Assembly: GCA_029779845.1 (NCBI GenBank)
Contig: JAKOZT010000005.1
Coordinates: forward strand, 53,833 to 117,832
DNA from: Pseudomonadota bacterium
Lineage (GTDB): Bacteria > Pseudomonadota > Gammaproteobacteria > Burkholderiales > Burkholderiaceae_C
DNA length: 64,000 nt
Reading direction: 5' to 3'
Shown here: piece after piece, positions 50,562 to 58,122 of the stretch
Numbering within the stretch: position 1 is the first letter of the stretch
How the letters are laid out: each line of letters opens with the position of its first letter
The notes under the pieces: model-generated
Seen by the model: the letters and a program-made list of their open reading frames with translations, nothing else
Database searches by the model: none
Told to the model about the DNA's origin: nothing
Made by a program: the position numbers and the translations under genes

Positions 50562-52913
50562 TCACTCCCACGCCACCACATCGAACTCCCCGCGCAGCGC
50601 CCGCCACACCGCCGGCGCCGTCAGCGGCATCTGCACCTTCTCCGCGTCGCGCCCCAGCCCCGCGCTCGCCAGCGCGTCGACCACCGCGTTGACGACCGCC
50701 GGCGTCGCGCCGATGGTGCCGAGTTCGCCGACGCCCTTCACGCCCAGCAGGTTGGTGGTGCAGGGCACCGAGGTGTCGAACACGGTCTGGAAGACGATGC
50801 CCGTGTCGGCGGCGCGCGGCATCGCGTAGTCCATGAAGCTGGCGCTGAGCAGCTGGCCGCTGTCGGCGTCGTAGCGCACCGCTTCGCCCAGCGCCTGGCC
50901 GATGCCCTGCACCGCGCCGCCTTCGATCTGGCCGCGCACGATGGTCGGGCTGACGATGCGGCCGATGTCGTTCACCGACGCATAGGCGGCGAGCCGCACT
51001 TCGCCGGTGTCGGGGTCGATCTCGACTTCGCAGACGTGGCAGCCGTTCGGCCAGCTCGGCGCGCCGGCGGTGGCGCCGCCCTCGGCGGCGATGCGCGCAT
51101 CGGGCTGCTTCGCGGCCAGCTCGAACAGGCCGATGGCGCGGTCGGTGCCGGCGATGACGAAGCGGCCGGCGCGGTAGTCGATGTCGCGCGGCGCGGCTTC
51201 GAGCGCTTCGCCGGCCAGCTCCTTCGCGTGCGCCAGCGTCTTCTCGGAGGCCACATGAACCGCCGCGCCGCCGGTGAACAGCGAACGCGATCCCGCGCTG
51301 CCGAAGCCGTTGGCGCGGTCGGTGTCGCCGTGGCGGATGCGGATGCGTTCGATGGGCAGGTCGAACACGTCGACCGCCAGCTGCGCCAGGCTGGTGTTGA
51401 TGCCCTGCCCCATCGGCATGGTCGCGACGCTCAGCTCGACGATGCCTTCGCTGAGCACGTTCACCGCCACCTGCTCCGACAGCACGTTGCCGCCCGTCCA
51501 TTCGAGAAAGGTCGCGATGCCGCGGCCGCGCAGCCGGCCCTGCGCCTTCGATGCCGCGCGGCGCGCCTCGAAGCCGCCCCAGTCGGCGAGCTGCAAGCCC
51601 TGGTCGAGCATCCGCTCGAAGCGGCCGACGTCGTAGGTCTGCCCCATCGGGTTGGTGTAGGGCATCTGCTCGGGGCGGATCATGTTGCGGCGGCGCAGCT
51701 CGGCGCCGTCGAGGCCGAGCTCGCGCGCCGCGGCGTCCATCAGCCGCTCGACGATGTAGATCGCCTCGGGCCGGCCCGCGCCGCGGTAGGCGCCGGTCGG
51801 CGTGGTGTTGGTCATCACCGCGGTGAGGTGCAGCGCGATCGCCGGGATGTCGTAGATGCTGGTCAGCACCCACGGCCCGATCAGCAGCTGGATCGCCACG
51901 CCCACCGTCAGCGCGTAGCCGCCGACGTTGGCGACGGAGCGCGCGCGCAGCGCCAGCACGCGGCCGTTTGCATCCAGCGCCAGCTCGGCGCGCGTGATCA
52001 GGTCGCGGCCGTGCACCGAGGCGCTGAATTCCTCCAGGCGCTGGCCGCACCACTTCACGGGCCGCTCCAGCGTGCGCGCGGCATGGGCGACGACGATGTC
52101 CTCCGGGTACAGCCCGGTCTTCATGCCGAAGCCGCCGCCGACGTCGCCGACCGTCACGCGGATCCGCTCCTTCGCGATGCCCAGCGCGTTCGCCACGCCG
52201 TCGCGCACCGCCGTCGGCATCTGGCTGGACAGCGCGATCGCGAGCCGCTCGCCTTCCGGCTCGGCGAGCACCACGCGCGGCTCCAGCGCGGCCGGCGCGA
52301 GGCGCTGGTTGACGAGGTCGAGGCAGACGCGGTGCGCGGCGCGCGCGAAGGCCGCGTCGGCGGCGGCCGCGTCGCCGTGGCGCAGCTCGGCGGCGATGTT
52401 GTCGCTCGCGGCATCGCACAGCTGCGGCGCGCCGGGGCGCATCGCGGCGAGCGGGTCGGTCACCGCGGGCAGCGCCTCGTAGTCGACGAAGACGGCCTCG
52501 GCGCCGTCGAGCGCGGCCTCGCGCGACTCGGCCACCACCGCGGCCACCGCCTCGCCGACGTAGCGCACGCGGTCCAGCGCCAGCGCGTGGCGCGGCGCCG
52601 AGGCGCCGGGCGTGCCGTCGGGGCGCGGAAAGGGCAGCGCCGGGCCGATCGGCTTCACGCCGGCGGCCTGCAGCTGCGCGCCGCTGAACACCGCCAGCAC
52701 GCCGGGCACGGCACGCGCCGCTTGCGTCTCCACGCTCACGATGCGCGCATGCGCATGCGGCGAGCGCACGAACACCAGGTGCGCCAGGGCGGCGCGCCGC
52801 AGGTCGTCGGTGAAGCGGCCTTCGCCGCGCAGCAGCGCCGCATCCTCGACGCGGTGCACGTCCTTGCCGCTGCCGAAGCGCGCGGCCGCCCCGCGGCTGC
52901 TGTCGTCGTTCAT
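50562..52913 (-). CDS. CoxL-type (form II) molybdopterin-binding subunit of a molybdenum hydroxylase, orphan
   Basis: A 783-residue large subunit of the xanthine dehydrogenase / CO dehydrogenase family. GGGFGMKTG (about 262), AYRGAGRPEAIY (about 375; the form II motif, not the AYRCSFR of true CO dehydrogenase), MGQGINTSLAQ (about 510) and the catalytic Glu730 in KGVGELG are present. It should bind molybdopterin cytosine dinucleotide and hydroxylate an aromatic or aldehyde carbon. The FAD (CoxM) and 2Fe-2S (CoxS) subunits that normally sit beside it are absent here, so it must pair with subunits encoded elsewhere. Its place beside the Mo uptake genes is notable. Confidence 0.9.
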   Translation of the reverse strand: MNDDSSRGAAARFGSGKDVHRVEDAALLRGEGRFTDDLRRAALAHLVFVRSPHAHARIVSVETQAARAVPGVLAVFSGAQLQAAGVKPIGPALPFPRPDGTPGASAPRHALALDRVRYVGEAVAAVVAESREAALDGAEAVFVDYEALPAVTDPLAAMRPGAPQLCDAASDNIAAELRHGDAAAADAAFARAAHRVCLDLVNQRLAPAALEPRVVLAEPEGERLAIALSSQMPTAVRDGVANALGIAKERIRVTVGDVGGGFGMKTGLYPEDIVVAHAARTLERPVKWCGQRLEEFSASVHGRDLITRAELALDANGRVLALRARSVANVGGYALTVGVAIQLLIGPWVLTSIYDIPAIALHLTAVMTNTTPTGAYRGAGRPEAIYIVERLMDAAARELGLDGAELRRRNMIRPEQMPYTNPMGQTYDVGRFERMLDQGLQLADWGGFEARRAASKAQGRLRGRGIATFLEWTGGNVLSEQVAVNVLSEGIVELSVATMPMGQGINTSLAQLAVDVFDLPIERIRIRHGDTDRANGFGSAGSRSLFTGGAAVHVASEKTLAHAKELAGEALEAAPRDIDYRAGRFVIAGTDRAIGLFELAAKQPDARIAAEGGATAGAPSWPNGCHVCEVEIDPDTGEVRLAAYASVNDIGRIVSPTIVRGQIEGGAVQGIGQALGEAVRYDADSGQLLSASFMDYAMPRAADTGIVFQTVFDTSVPCTTNLLGVKGVGELGTIGATPAVVNAVVDALASAGLGRDAEKVQMPLTAPAVWRALRGEFDVVAWE

Positions 52914-53064
52914 GCGGCCATGCTAGTGCGAATGTCCGGATCGCGCCTTGCGTGACGCGGTGATGACGCCCGCAGTGAACTAGGGGGAACCTGGGCCTCC
53001 ATGCGGGGGATGCGGCGCGGCGCTCGCGTGCCCATACTGGCCTCGACGTTCAAGGAGGCCCGCC

Positions 53065-53253
53065 ATGAAACTCCAGCCCATCGAGACCGCGCCGCGCAGC
53101 GCCCCGCTGCTGATGCCCACGCAAGAGCAAGGCGCGCCGCGCCTCGTGTGCCGCTGCGACGGCTGCGGCAGCGCCGTCACCTTCGACGCGCTGATCGTCT
53201 CCTGCGCCTGCGCCGACGAGGCGCCGCGCGCCGACCCGTCAACCCTGCACTGA
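53065..53253 (+). CDS. Small cysteine-rich hypothetical protein
   Basis: A 62-residue protein not recognised by family. It has a strong ribosome-binding site (AAGGAGG, 6 bp before ATG 53065). The middle holds CRCDGCGSAVTF and, 18 residues after its last Cys, CAC, a compact zinc-ribbon-like pattern. The N-terminal MKLQPIETAPRSAPLLM has the IETAP phrase also seen in small phage and plasmid-type proteins. It ends 15 bp inside the convergent DUF364 gene. It could bind Zn or another metal; function unknown. Confidence 0.6.
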   Translation: MKLQPIETAPRSAPLLMPTQEQGAPRLVCRCDGCGSAVTFDALIVSCACADEAPRADPSTLH

Positions 53254-54081
53254 CGCCGCCGCGCGCGCCATCAGCGCCGCGGCGCCGGGCCAGGCGGCGC
53301 GCGCGATGGCGGTCTTGCGCGCATGCGCGCTCCACGGCGCGCCGGCCACCAGCGCGGCCTTGAAACCCTCGGCCTCGACGACCCAGCTGCCACCCAGCAG
53401 CGTGACGCCACGCGCGAACAGCGCATCGGGCAGGCAGCCCGCCCCGGGTCCGATCATCGCGATGCGCTCGGCGGCGCGGCAATGCGCCAGCAGATCGTCG
53501 AGCGTGTCGTTGAGCAGCACCGTGCTGGTGCTCATCACCTTGTTGCAGTGGCGCAGTTCGGCGGCGTCGCGCGTCACGCGCCAGCCGTTGTAGCTGCCCA
53601 GCAGATCCTCGCGCAGCTCCAGCACCGTCAACCGCGCGCCGGTGGCGAGCACCTGCTTCACCAGCGGCGGGAACAGGCCGACCATGCCGGCATGGTCGCC
53701 CGGGCCCAGATCGAGGTCGCCCATCGAGCCGCGCGCCGGCGGCGGCACGTAGCCGGCGCGCTCGTAGAGGTGTCGCGTCAGCGCGTTGATGGCGGCGAAG
53801 CCGAGCATGCGCTGCACGCCCTCGCCCTCGGCGTAGCGGCGCGCCAATTCGAGTGCGGGCAGCCCGGCGATGGCGCCGCCCGCGCCGGCATGCAGTTGCG
53901 CGAGCGCGCCGCCCAGCAGCGCGAAGCTCAGCCCGAGCGAGCCGTCGTCCAGTTCCACCGCGCAGAACTCGCTGCTGCGCGATTCGGCCGGCGGCAGCAG
54001 CAGTTGCTTCACGCGCGGCGGCGCGCCGAGCGCAGCCAGGCCTTCGAGCCCGGCGATCAGTTCCTGCGCGATGGCGCGCAT
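53239..54081 (-). CDS. DUF364 (with DUF4213-like N-terminus) putative metal-chelation protein
   Basis: A 280-residue protein. The first about 100 residues resemble the DUF4213 enolase-N-like domain; residues about 125-270 are the DUF364 Rossmann-like domain with GMVGLFPPLVKQV, LLGSYNGW, VMSTSTVLLNDTLDDLL and AMIGPGAGCLPDALFARGV. DUF364 has been described as a putative heavy-metal chelation domain because of genomic context; its chemistry is not established. It lies 13 bp after the molbindin gene, so the two are co-transcribed, supporting a role in molybdenum (or tungsten) handling. Confidence 0.85.
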   Translation of the reverse strand: MRAIAQELIAGLEGLAALGAPPRVKQLLLPPAESRSSEFCAVELDDGSLGLSFALLGGALAQLHAGAGGAIAGLPALELARRYAEGEGVQRMLGFAAINALTRHLYERAGYVPPPARGSMGDLDLGPGDHAGMVGLFPPLVKQVLATGARLTVLELREDLLGSYNGWRVTRDAAELRHCNKVMSTSTVLLNDTLDDLLAHCRAAERIAMIGPGAGCLPDALFARGVTLLGGSWVVEAEGFKAALVAGAPWSAHARKTAIARAAWPGAAALMARAAASVQG

Positions 54082-54094
54082 CGCCGCAGCGCCC

Positions 54095-54523
54095 TCAGGG
54101 CTTCGCCGCCACCATCACCGCATAGGCCTTGAACACCGCCGTGGCCGGCACGCCGGCTTTCAGGCCGAGCGCGTCGGCGCCTTCGTTGGTGACGCTGGCG
54201 GTGATGGTCTGGCCGCCGGGCAGCGCCAGCACCACCAGCGAGGACACCGCGCCGCGCTCGACGCGCGAGACGGTGCCGGCCAGCTGGTTGCGCGCCGAGA
54301 GCTGCCAGCCGTCGAAGTCGGTCACCAGCACCACGGCCGAGGCCTTGATCAAGCCGAGCGCCTGCTTGCCCTGGGCGAGGTTCAAGCGCTTGGCGGCGGC
54401 GCTGGTCAGCGTCGCGGTGATTTCCGCGCCGCCGGCCAGCGCCAGCGTCACGCTGGCCGACACCGGGCCGATCTCGACGGCCGACACGGTACCGGCGAAC
54501 TGGTTGCGTGCGGTGGTCTTCAT
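54095..54523 (-). CDS. Molbindin: two-Mop (TOBE) molybdate-binding protein
   Basis: A 142-residue protein made of two similar Mop/TOBE domains (about 1-68 and 72-142). Each begins ARNQFAGTVS / ARNQLAGTVS and contains the alternating beta pattern with VTLALAGGAEITATLTS and VVLALPGGQTITASVT. This is the di-Mop architecture of the molybdate-sensing half of ModE and of free molbindins, which bind molybdate or tungstate at domain interfaces. GGAGGATTCG precedes the ATG. With the HTH-only ModE-like protein at 57604-57993 it could form a split sensor, or store cytoplasmic oxyanion. Confidence 0.92.
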   Translation of the reverse strand: MKTTARNQFAGTVSAVEIGPVSASVTLALAGGAEITATLTSAAAKRLNLAQGKQALGLIKASAVVLVTDFDGWQLSARNQLAGTVSRVERGAVSSLVVLALPGGQTITASVTNEGADALGLKAGVPATAVFKAYAVMVAAKP

Positions 54524-54580
54524 CGAATCCTCCAGGCAGTGCGGGTGCGCGGAGGATTGTGGCGCCGGCGCACGCCGCCG

Positions 54581-56080
54581 TCAGGCGATCTTCACGTACT
54601 CGTACTCGCCGGGCTGGCCATTGATGCCCATGCGCGGCGGCGCGATCCAGCTGGCGTATCGGCCCGGCTCGGTGCAGGGCTTCATCAGCGACTGAATGAA
54701 TTCGCCGTCGGCTTCGTTGGGCAGCCACTCGCCCTTCTTCTGCGCCCACTGCGCTTCGTCGAGGATCTCGCCGGCCGGGCTGATGCGGTGCCCCGCGAAC
54801 TCGCCGATGCGGCGGTTGAAGCCCTTGTGCGGCTGCGTGATCCTGAAGTCGATGCCGGCCTTCTCGATCACCTTGTTCCAGCGGTCGATGCCGCCCTGGC
54901 AGTCGGCGATGTAGTCGTCGAGCAGCCGGCAGTTGATCGCGCGCAGCGCCGGCACGGCCGCGTCGTCGACCAGTTGGCCGTCGACCACGCGCGTCACGGT
55001 GTAGGTGGCGTCCTGCAGCTGGTGGTCGTCGCCCGTCAGCGCCGCTTCGTTGAAGCGGCCCTTCAGGCCGGCGCTGAAGGCATCGGCCGCGTTGCTCGAA
55101 ATCTCCGAGCCGAACAGGTCGCGCGTCACGCTCATGTGGAAGTTGGCCTTGCGCTGCAGCAGCGGCAGGTCGACCACGCCGAGCGCGCGGATGCGCGCCA
55201 CGTCGTACGGGTCGGTGATGCCGGCCTTGTTCATCGCCGCGCAGGTGGCCTCGATGGTGCGGCCCACGCCGGTCTCGCCGACGAAGAGGTGGTGCGCCTC
55301 CTCGGTGAGCATGAAGCGGCACGAGCGCGACAGCGGGTCGAAGCCGCTCTCGGCGAGTGCGGCGAGCTGCATCTTGCCGTCGCGGTCGGTGAAGTAGGTG
55401 AACATGAAGAAGCTCAGCCAGTCGGGCGTGCGCTCGTTGAAGGCGCCCAGGATGCGCGGGTTGTCCTGCTGGCCGCTGCGGCGTTCCAGCAGGGCCTGCG
55501 CTTCCTCGCGGCCGTCGCGGCCGAAGTACTTCACCAGCAGGTAGACCATCGCCCACAGGTGGCGCCCCTCCTCCACGTTCACCTGGAACAGGTTGCGCAT
55601 GTCGTAGAGGCTGGGCGCCGTCTTGCCGAGGTAGCGCTGCTGCTCCACCGAGGCCGGCTCGGTGTCGCCCTGCACGACGATCAGGCGCTTGAGCAGCGAG
55701 CGGTACTCGCCCGGCACCTCCTGCCAGGCCGGCTCGCCCTTGTGCTTGCCGCAGGGGATGGTGCGGCCCTCCACCTGCGGCGCGAGCAGGATGCCCCAGC
55801 GGTACTGCGGCATCTTCACGTAGCCGAACTTGGCCCAGCCCTTGGGGTCGACGCCGACTGCGGTGCGCAGGTAGACCTCGGCGTCCTGGAAGCCGTCCGG
55901 CCCCATGTCCTGCCACCAGTCGAGGTAGCCGGGGTGCCAGCTCTCCAGCGCACGTTGCAGCTGCTTGTCGGACGCCAGGTCGACGTTGTTGGGTATCGAA
56001 TCGTCGTACTTCACTTCGACGAAGTTTTCGCCGCGCACGGATTCAGGTACTTCGATCAGGGTGTCGGTGGTCTCGCTCAT
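54581..56080 (-). CDS. boxB: Benzoyl-CoA 2,3-epoxidase oxygenase component BoxB
   Basis: A 499-residue di-iron oxygenase. Iron ligands fit those of characterised BoxB with a constant offset of 21: Glu141 (DTEPASV), Glu171 and His174 (VEEGRHLWAM), then a Glu near 232, and Glu261 and His264 (TEEAHHLFVG). The C-terminus PPRMGINGQPGEYEYVKI is typical. Start ATG 56080 (MSETTDTLIEVPESV) gives a slightly longer N-terminus than usual; the earlier in-frame ATGs lie in the TGCA-box region. It epoxidises benzoyl-CoA with electrons from BoxA. boxA, boxC and boxD are not in this window, so this is an isolated boxB, perhaps a second copy. Confidence 0.95.
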   Translation of the reverse strand: MSETTDTLIEVPESVRGENFVEVKYDDSIPNNVDLASDKQLQRALESWHPGYLDWWQDMGPDGFQDAEVYLRTAVGVDPKGWAKFGYVKMPQYRWGILLAPQVEGRTIPCGKHKGEPAWQEVPGEYRSLLKRLIVVQGDTEPASVEQQRYLGKTAPSLYDMRNLFQVNVEEGRHLWAMVYLLVKYFGRDGREEAQALLERRSGQQDNPRILGAFNERTPDWLSFFMFTYFTDRDGKMQLAALAESGFDPLSRSCRFMLTEEAHHLFVGETGVGRTIEATCAAMNKAGITDPYDVARIRALGVVDLPLLQRKANFHMSVTRDLFGSEISSNAADAFSAGLKGRFNEAALTGDDHQLQDATYTVTRVVDGQLVDDAAVPALRAINCRLLDDYIADCQGGIDRWNKVIEKAGIDFRITQPHKGFNRRIGEFAGHRISPAGEILDEAQWAQKKGEWLPNEADGEFIQSLMKPCTEPGRYASWIAPPRMGINGQPGEYEYVKIA

Positions 56081-56114
56081 GGCTGCTGCTCGCTCTGGGT
56101 GGATGTGGCGTTGA

Positions 56115-56165
56115 TGCATTTTTATGCATTTATGCTTCAACGAGACACGCAGAATGATGCATGCA
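56115..56165. promoter_or_regulatory. TGCA-box cluster upstream of boxB (BoxR/BzdR-type operator candidate)
   Basis: Four TGCA tetramers at 56115-56118, 56125-56128, 56158-56161 and 56162-56165 in an unusually AT-rich leader. The first two form ATGCAT-TTTT-ATGCAT, the last two ATGCATGCA. Repeated TGCA boxes are the known recognition pattern of the benzoyl-CoA-responsive repressors BzdR/BoxR in Azoarcus. No boxR gene lies in the window, so the regulator would act from elsewhere. Confidence 0.6.
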
Positions 56166-56229
56166 AGCAGGCGAGCTTCTGATCTGGATCAGAGTCCTGC
56201 GGAATCGAGGGGCGGGAAAACGCGGGCCG

Positions 56230-57558
56230 TCAGCCGTGGCGCATGCACAGCCCGGAACGCGCGGCCGGCGCGGCCTCGTCGTGCGCGCACAGCGCCGCGA
56301 CGAAGCTGGCCAGCGAGGCGCTGCGCAGGGCGGCGAAGGGCCGGCCCTGCCTGACGCAGTCGCGCTTGAGGGCGAGCGCCGAGTCGTGGTCGATGCAGTC
56401 GACCGGGAAGGCGACCAGCTCGGCCCAGGCCAGCGCGGGCGCGAGCAGGCCCTTGCGGTCTTCGATGCCGCCGTCGTGGTGGCGGAACTCGCCGCCGGCG
56501 CGCAGCACCGCCGCGCGGATCGCCGGCGTCGAGCTGGGCCGGCCGCCCACGTAGAGCACGCGCCGCGAACGCAGCGCCGCATGCAGCGGCGCGGCGGCAC
56601 CGCCCCCGGCCGCGCCGTCGGCCTGCAGGTCAGCCTGCAATTGCGCCTCGGCCGCGCCCAGCTCGGCGGCCAGTTCGGCGGCGTGACCGCGCACGCGCTC
56701 CAGCTCCTGCGCGAGCCGCGCCGCGTCCTGGCGCGCCGCTTCGGCCAGCGCCTCGGCCGCCTCGCGGCGCTGCGCCTGCAAGGCCAGCGCGGAACTCAGC
56801 GCGGCCAGGCGTTCCTGCCCCGGCAGGCCGGCGTCGGATCGCCGCGCCTGCGCCAGCTCGCCTTGCGCCGCCTGCGCCGCGGCAAGCGCGCCGGCGCGCT
56901 CGGCCACGGCCTGGTCGCGCTCGGCGGCCAGCTCGGCGTTGCGCTCCTGCGCTCGTTCGAGCCGCTCGCGCAACTCGTCGTTGTCGCGCTCCAGCGCGAC
57001 CAGGCGGCGGATGTCGGCGCGGTTCGCCGCGCCGACCAGGTGCGAGAGCATGTGCACGTCGCCGAACACGCGCTGGCGCAGCTCGGGCGTGGTGCGGCGA
57101 TGCGTCAGCACGGCCCAGTAGGCGCCCGGCACCTCGCCGCTGCGCAGCGACTCCTCCCACAGCGCGAGCAGGCCGGCATCGTCGCGCTCGCGCGCGTAGC
57201 GCTGCACGGCGGCGTCGTGGCGCCGCTCTAGCGCCTTGTGCAGCAGTTTCGCCAGCTCGGCGTCGTGCGGCAGCAGGCGCACCGCCTCGTGGTGCACGGC
57301 CAGGTCGCTCGCACCCGCGGTGTCGAAGAAGCGCGTCATCAGCTTGCGCAGCTCGCCGGTCGACAGGCAGGTGCCGATCACCGAGCAGTGCAGGTGCGCG
57401 TCCAGCTCGGCGAGGCGGGCGCGCGCGCCGGGGCGAAGCTCGGGCGGCGGCACGCCGTGCTCGCAGCACAGCGCGCCGTCCAGGGTCGGATCGGCCTGGC
57501 GCGCCCAGGGCAGCGCGGTGGGCAGCAGAACGGGTCGCGTGGAGGCGGGATGGCTCAT
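56230..57558 (-). CDS. DUF2325 domain protein with central coiled coil
   Basis: A 442-residue protein. The N-terminal helical part (about 1-190) has ELDAHLHCSVIGTCLSTGELRKLM. The Ala/Glu/Arg-rich middle (about 190-320) looks like a long coiled coil. The C-terminal DUF2325 domain (about 330-430) begins RRVLYVGGRPSSTPAIRAAV and continues GGEFRHHDGGIED. DUF2325 proteins are of unknown function and often sit near metal or nitrogen-fixation-type gene sets. It is divergent from the ModE-like gene with only 45 bp between start codons, so a shared, Mo-regulated promoter is likely. Confidence 0.85.
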   Translation of the reverse strand: MSHPASTRPVLLPTALPWARQADPTLDGALCCEHGVPPPELRPGARARLAELDAHLHCSVIGTCLSTGELRKLMTRFFDTAGASDLAVHHEAVRLLPHDAELAKLLHKALERRHDAAVQRYARERDDAGLLALWEESLRSGEVPGAYWAVLTHRRTTPELRQRVFGDVHMLSHLVGAANRADIRRLVALERDNDELRERLERAQERNAELAAERDQAVAERAGALAAAQAAQGELAQARRSDAGLPGQERLAALSSALALQAQRREAAEALAEAARQDAARLAQELERVRGHAAELAAELGAAEAQLQADLQADGAAGGGAAAPLHAALRSRRVLYVGGRPSSTPAIRAAVLRAGGEFRHHDGGIEDRKGLLAPALAWAELVAFPVDCIDHDSALALKRDCVRQGRPFAALRSASLASFVAALCAHDEAAPAARSGLCMRHG

Positions 57559-57603
57559 GGCTCGGACTGGTTATGCTCGGGCTGCCAACGAGCCCTCGCC
57601 CGC

Positions 57604-57993
57604 ATGACGAACCCGCGTGTCACGACTCCCCCGGCCGGCCGCAAAGCGGCGCCGCAGCTGCGCTTTCGCATGCGCGTCAGCGACGGCGAGGTGATCGCCA
57701 TCGGGCCGGGCAAGATCGCGCTGCTCGAAGCGGTCGAGCGCACCGGCTCGATCACCGCCGCGGCCAAGAGCCTGGACATGTCGTACCGGCGCGCCTGGCT
57801 GCTGCTCGACGAGATGAACCGCGCGCTGAAGACGCCGGCGGTCGATTCCGCCAAGGGCGGCAGCGCCGGCGGCGGCAGCGCGCTGACCGCCAGCGGGCGC
57901 GAGCTGATCGCGCTGTACCGGCGCATCGAGGCCACCGCGGCCGCCGCCTGCCGCGCCGACATCCGCAAGCTGATCGGCATGCTGGCGCGCTGA
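57604..57993 (+). CDS. ModE-like DNA-binding protein lacking the molybdate-binding half
   Basis: A 129-residue protein matching the N-terminal LysR-type winged helix of ModE: LRFRMRVSDGEVIAIGPGKIALLEAVERTGSITAAAKSLDMSYRRAWLLLDEMN (about 20-75). SITAAAKSLDMSYRRAW is the recognition region and is almost diagnostic. Full ModE is about 260 residues with two C-terminal Mop domains; here the chain ends at about 129. A separate two-Mop protein is encoded 3 kb away (54095-54523). It is followed 130 bp downstream by the TonB receptor operon with a ModE-type operator between, and probably regulates that operon and the divergent DUF2325 gene. Confidence 0.88.
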   Translation: MTNPRVTTPPAGRKAAPQLRFRMRVSDGEVIAIGPGKIALLEAVERTGSITAAAKSLDMSYRRAWLLLDEMNRALKTPAVDSAKGGSAGGGSALTASGRELIALYRRIEATAAAACRADIRKLIGMLAR

Positions 57994-58045
57994 GGCGCGC
58001 GCCGTCGCCGGAGAAGGATTTCGCATGGGGCTGCGCAGCGGCATT

Positions 58046-58069
58046 CGTTGTATTGAGCTGAATATAACG
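58046..58069. promoter_or_regulatory. ModE-type operator upstream of the TonB receptor
   Basis: CGTTGTATT-GAGCTG-AATATAACG: arms 8/9 complementary around a 6-bp spacer, the layout of the E. coli ModE site (CGcTATATA-N6-TATATAACG type). It lies 53 bp after the ModE-like gene and 54 bp before the receptor start, in the only AT-rich stretch there. If ModE represses with Mo bound, uptake genes would be on when Mo is scarce. Confidence 0.75.
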
Positions 58070-58081
58070 CAGCCCGGCTTG

Positions 58082-58090
58082 CGATATATT
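58082..58090. promoter_or_regulatory. Additional ModE-like half-site
   Basis: CGATATATT matches the CGTTATATT half-site at 8 of 9 bases. It lies 12 bp beyond the full operator, close to where transcription of the receptor operon should start; TATATT could also serve as a -10 element. No clear opposite arm is visible. Confidence 0.4.
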
Positions 58091-58122
58091 CGTACATACA
58101 CATCGACTGCCAACCCGCCGCC

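Noticed and set aside
50562..52913. True carbon monoxide dehydrogenase large subunit
   Set aside because: The active-site loop is AYRGAGR (form II), not the AYRCSFR of form I CO dehydrogenase, and CoxM/CoxS are absent.
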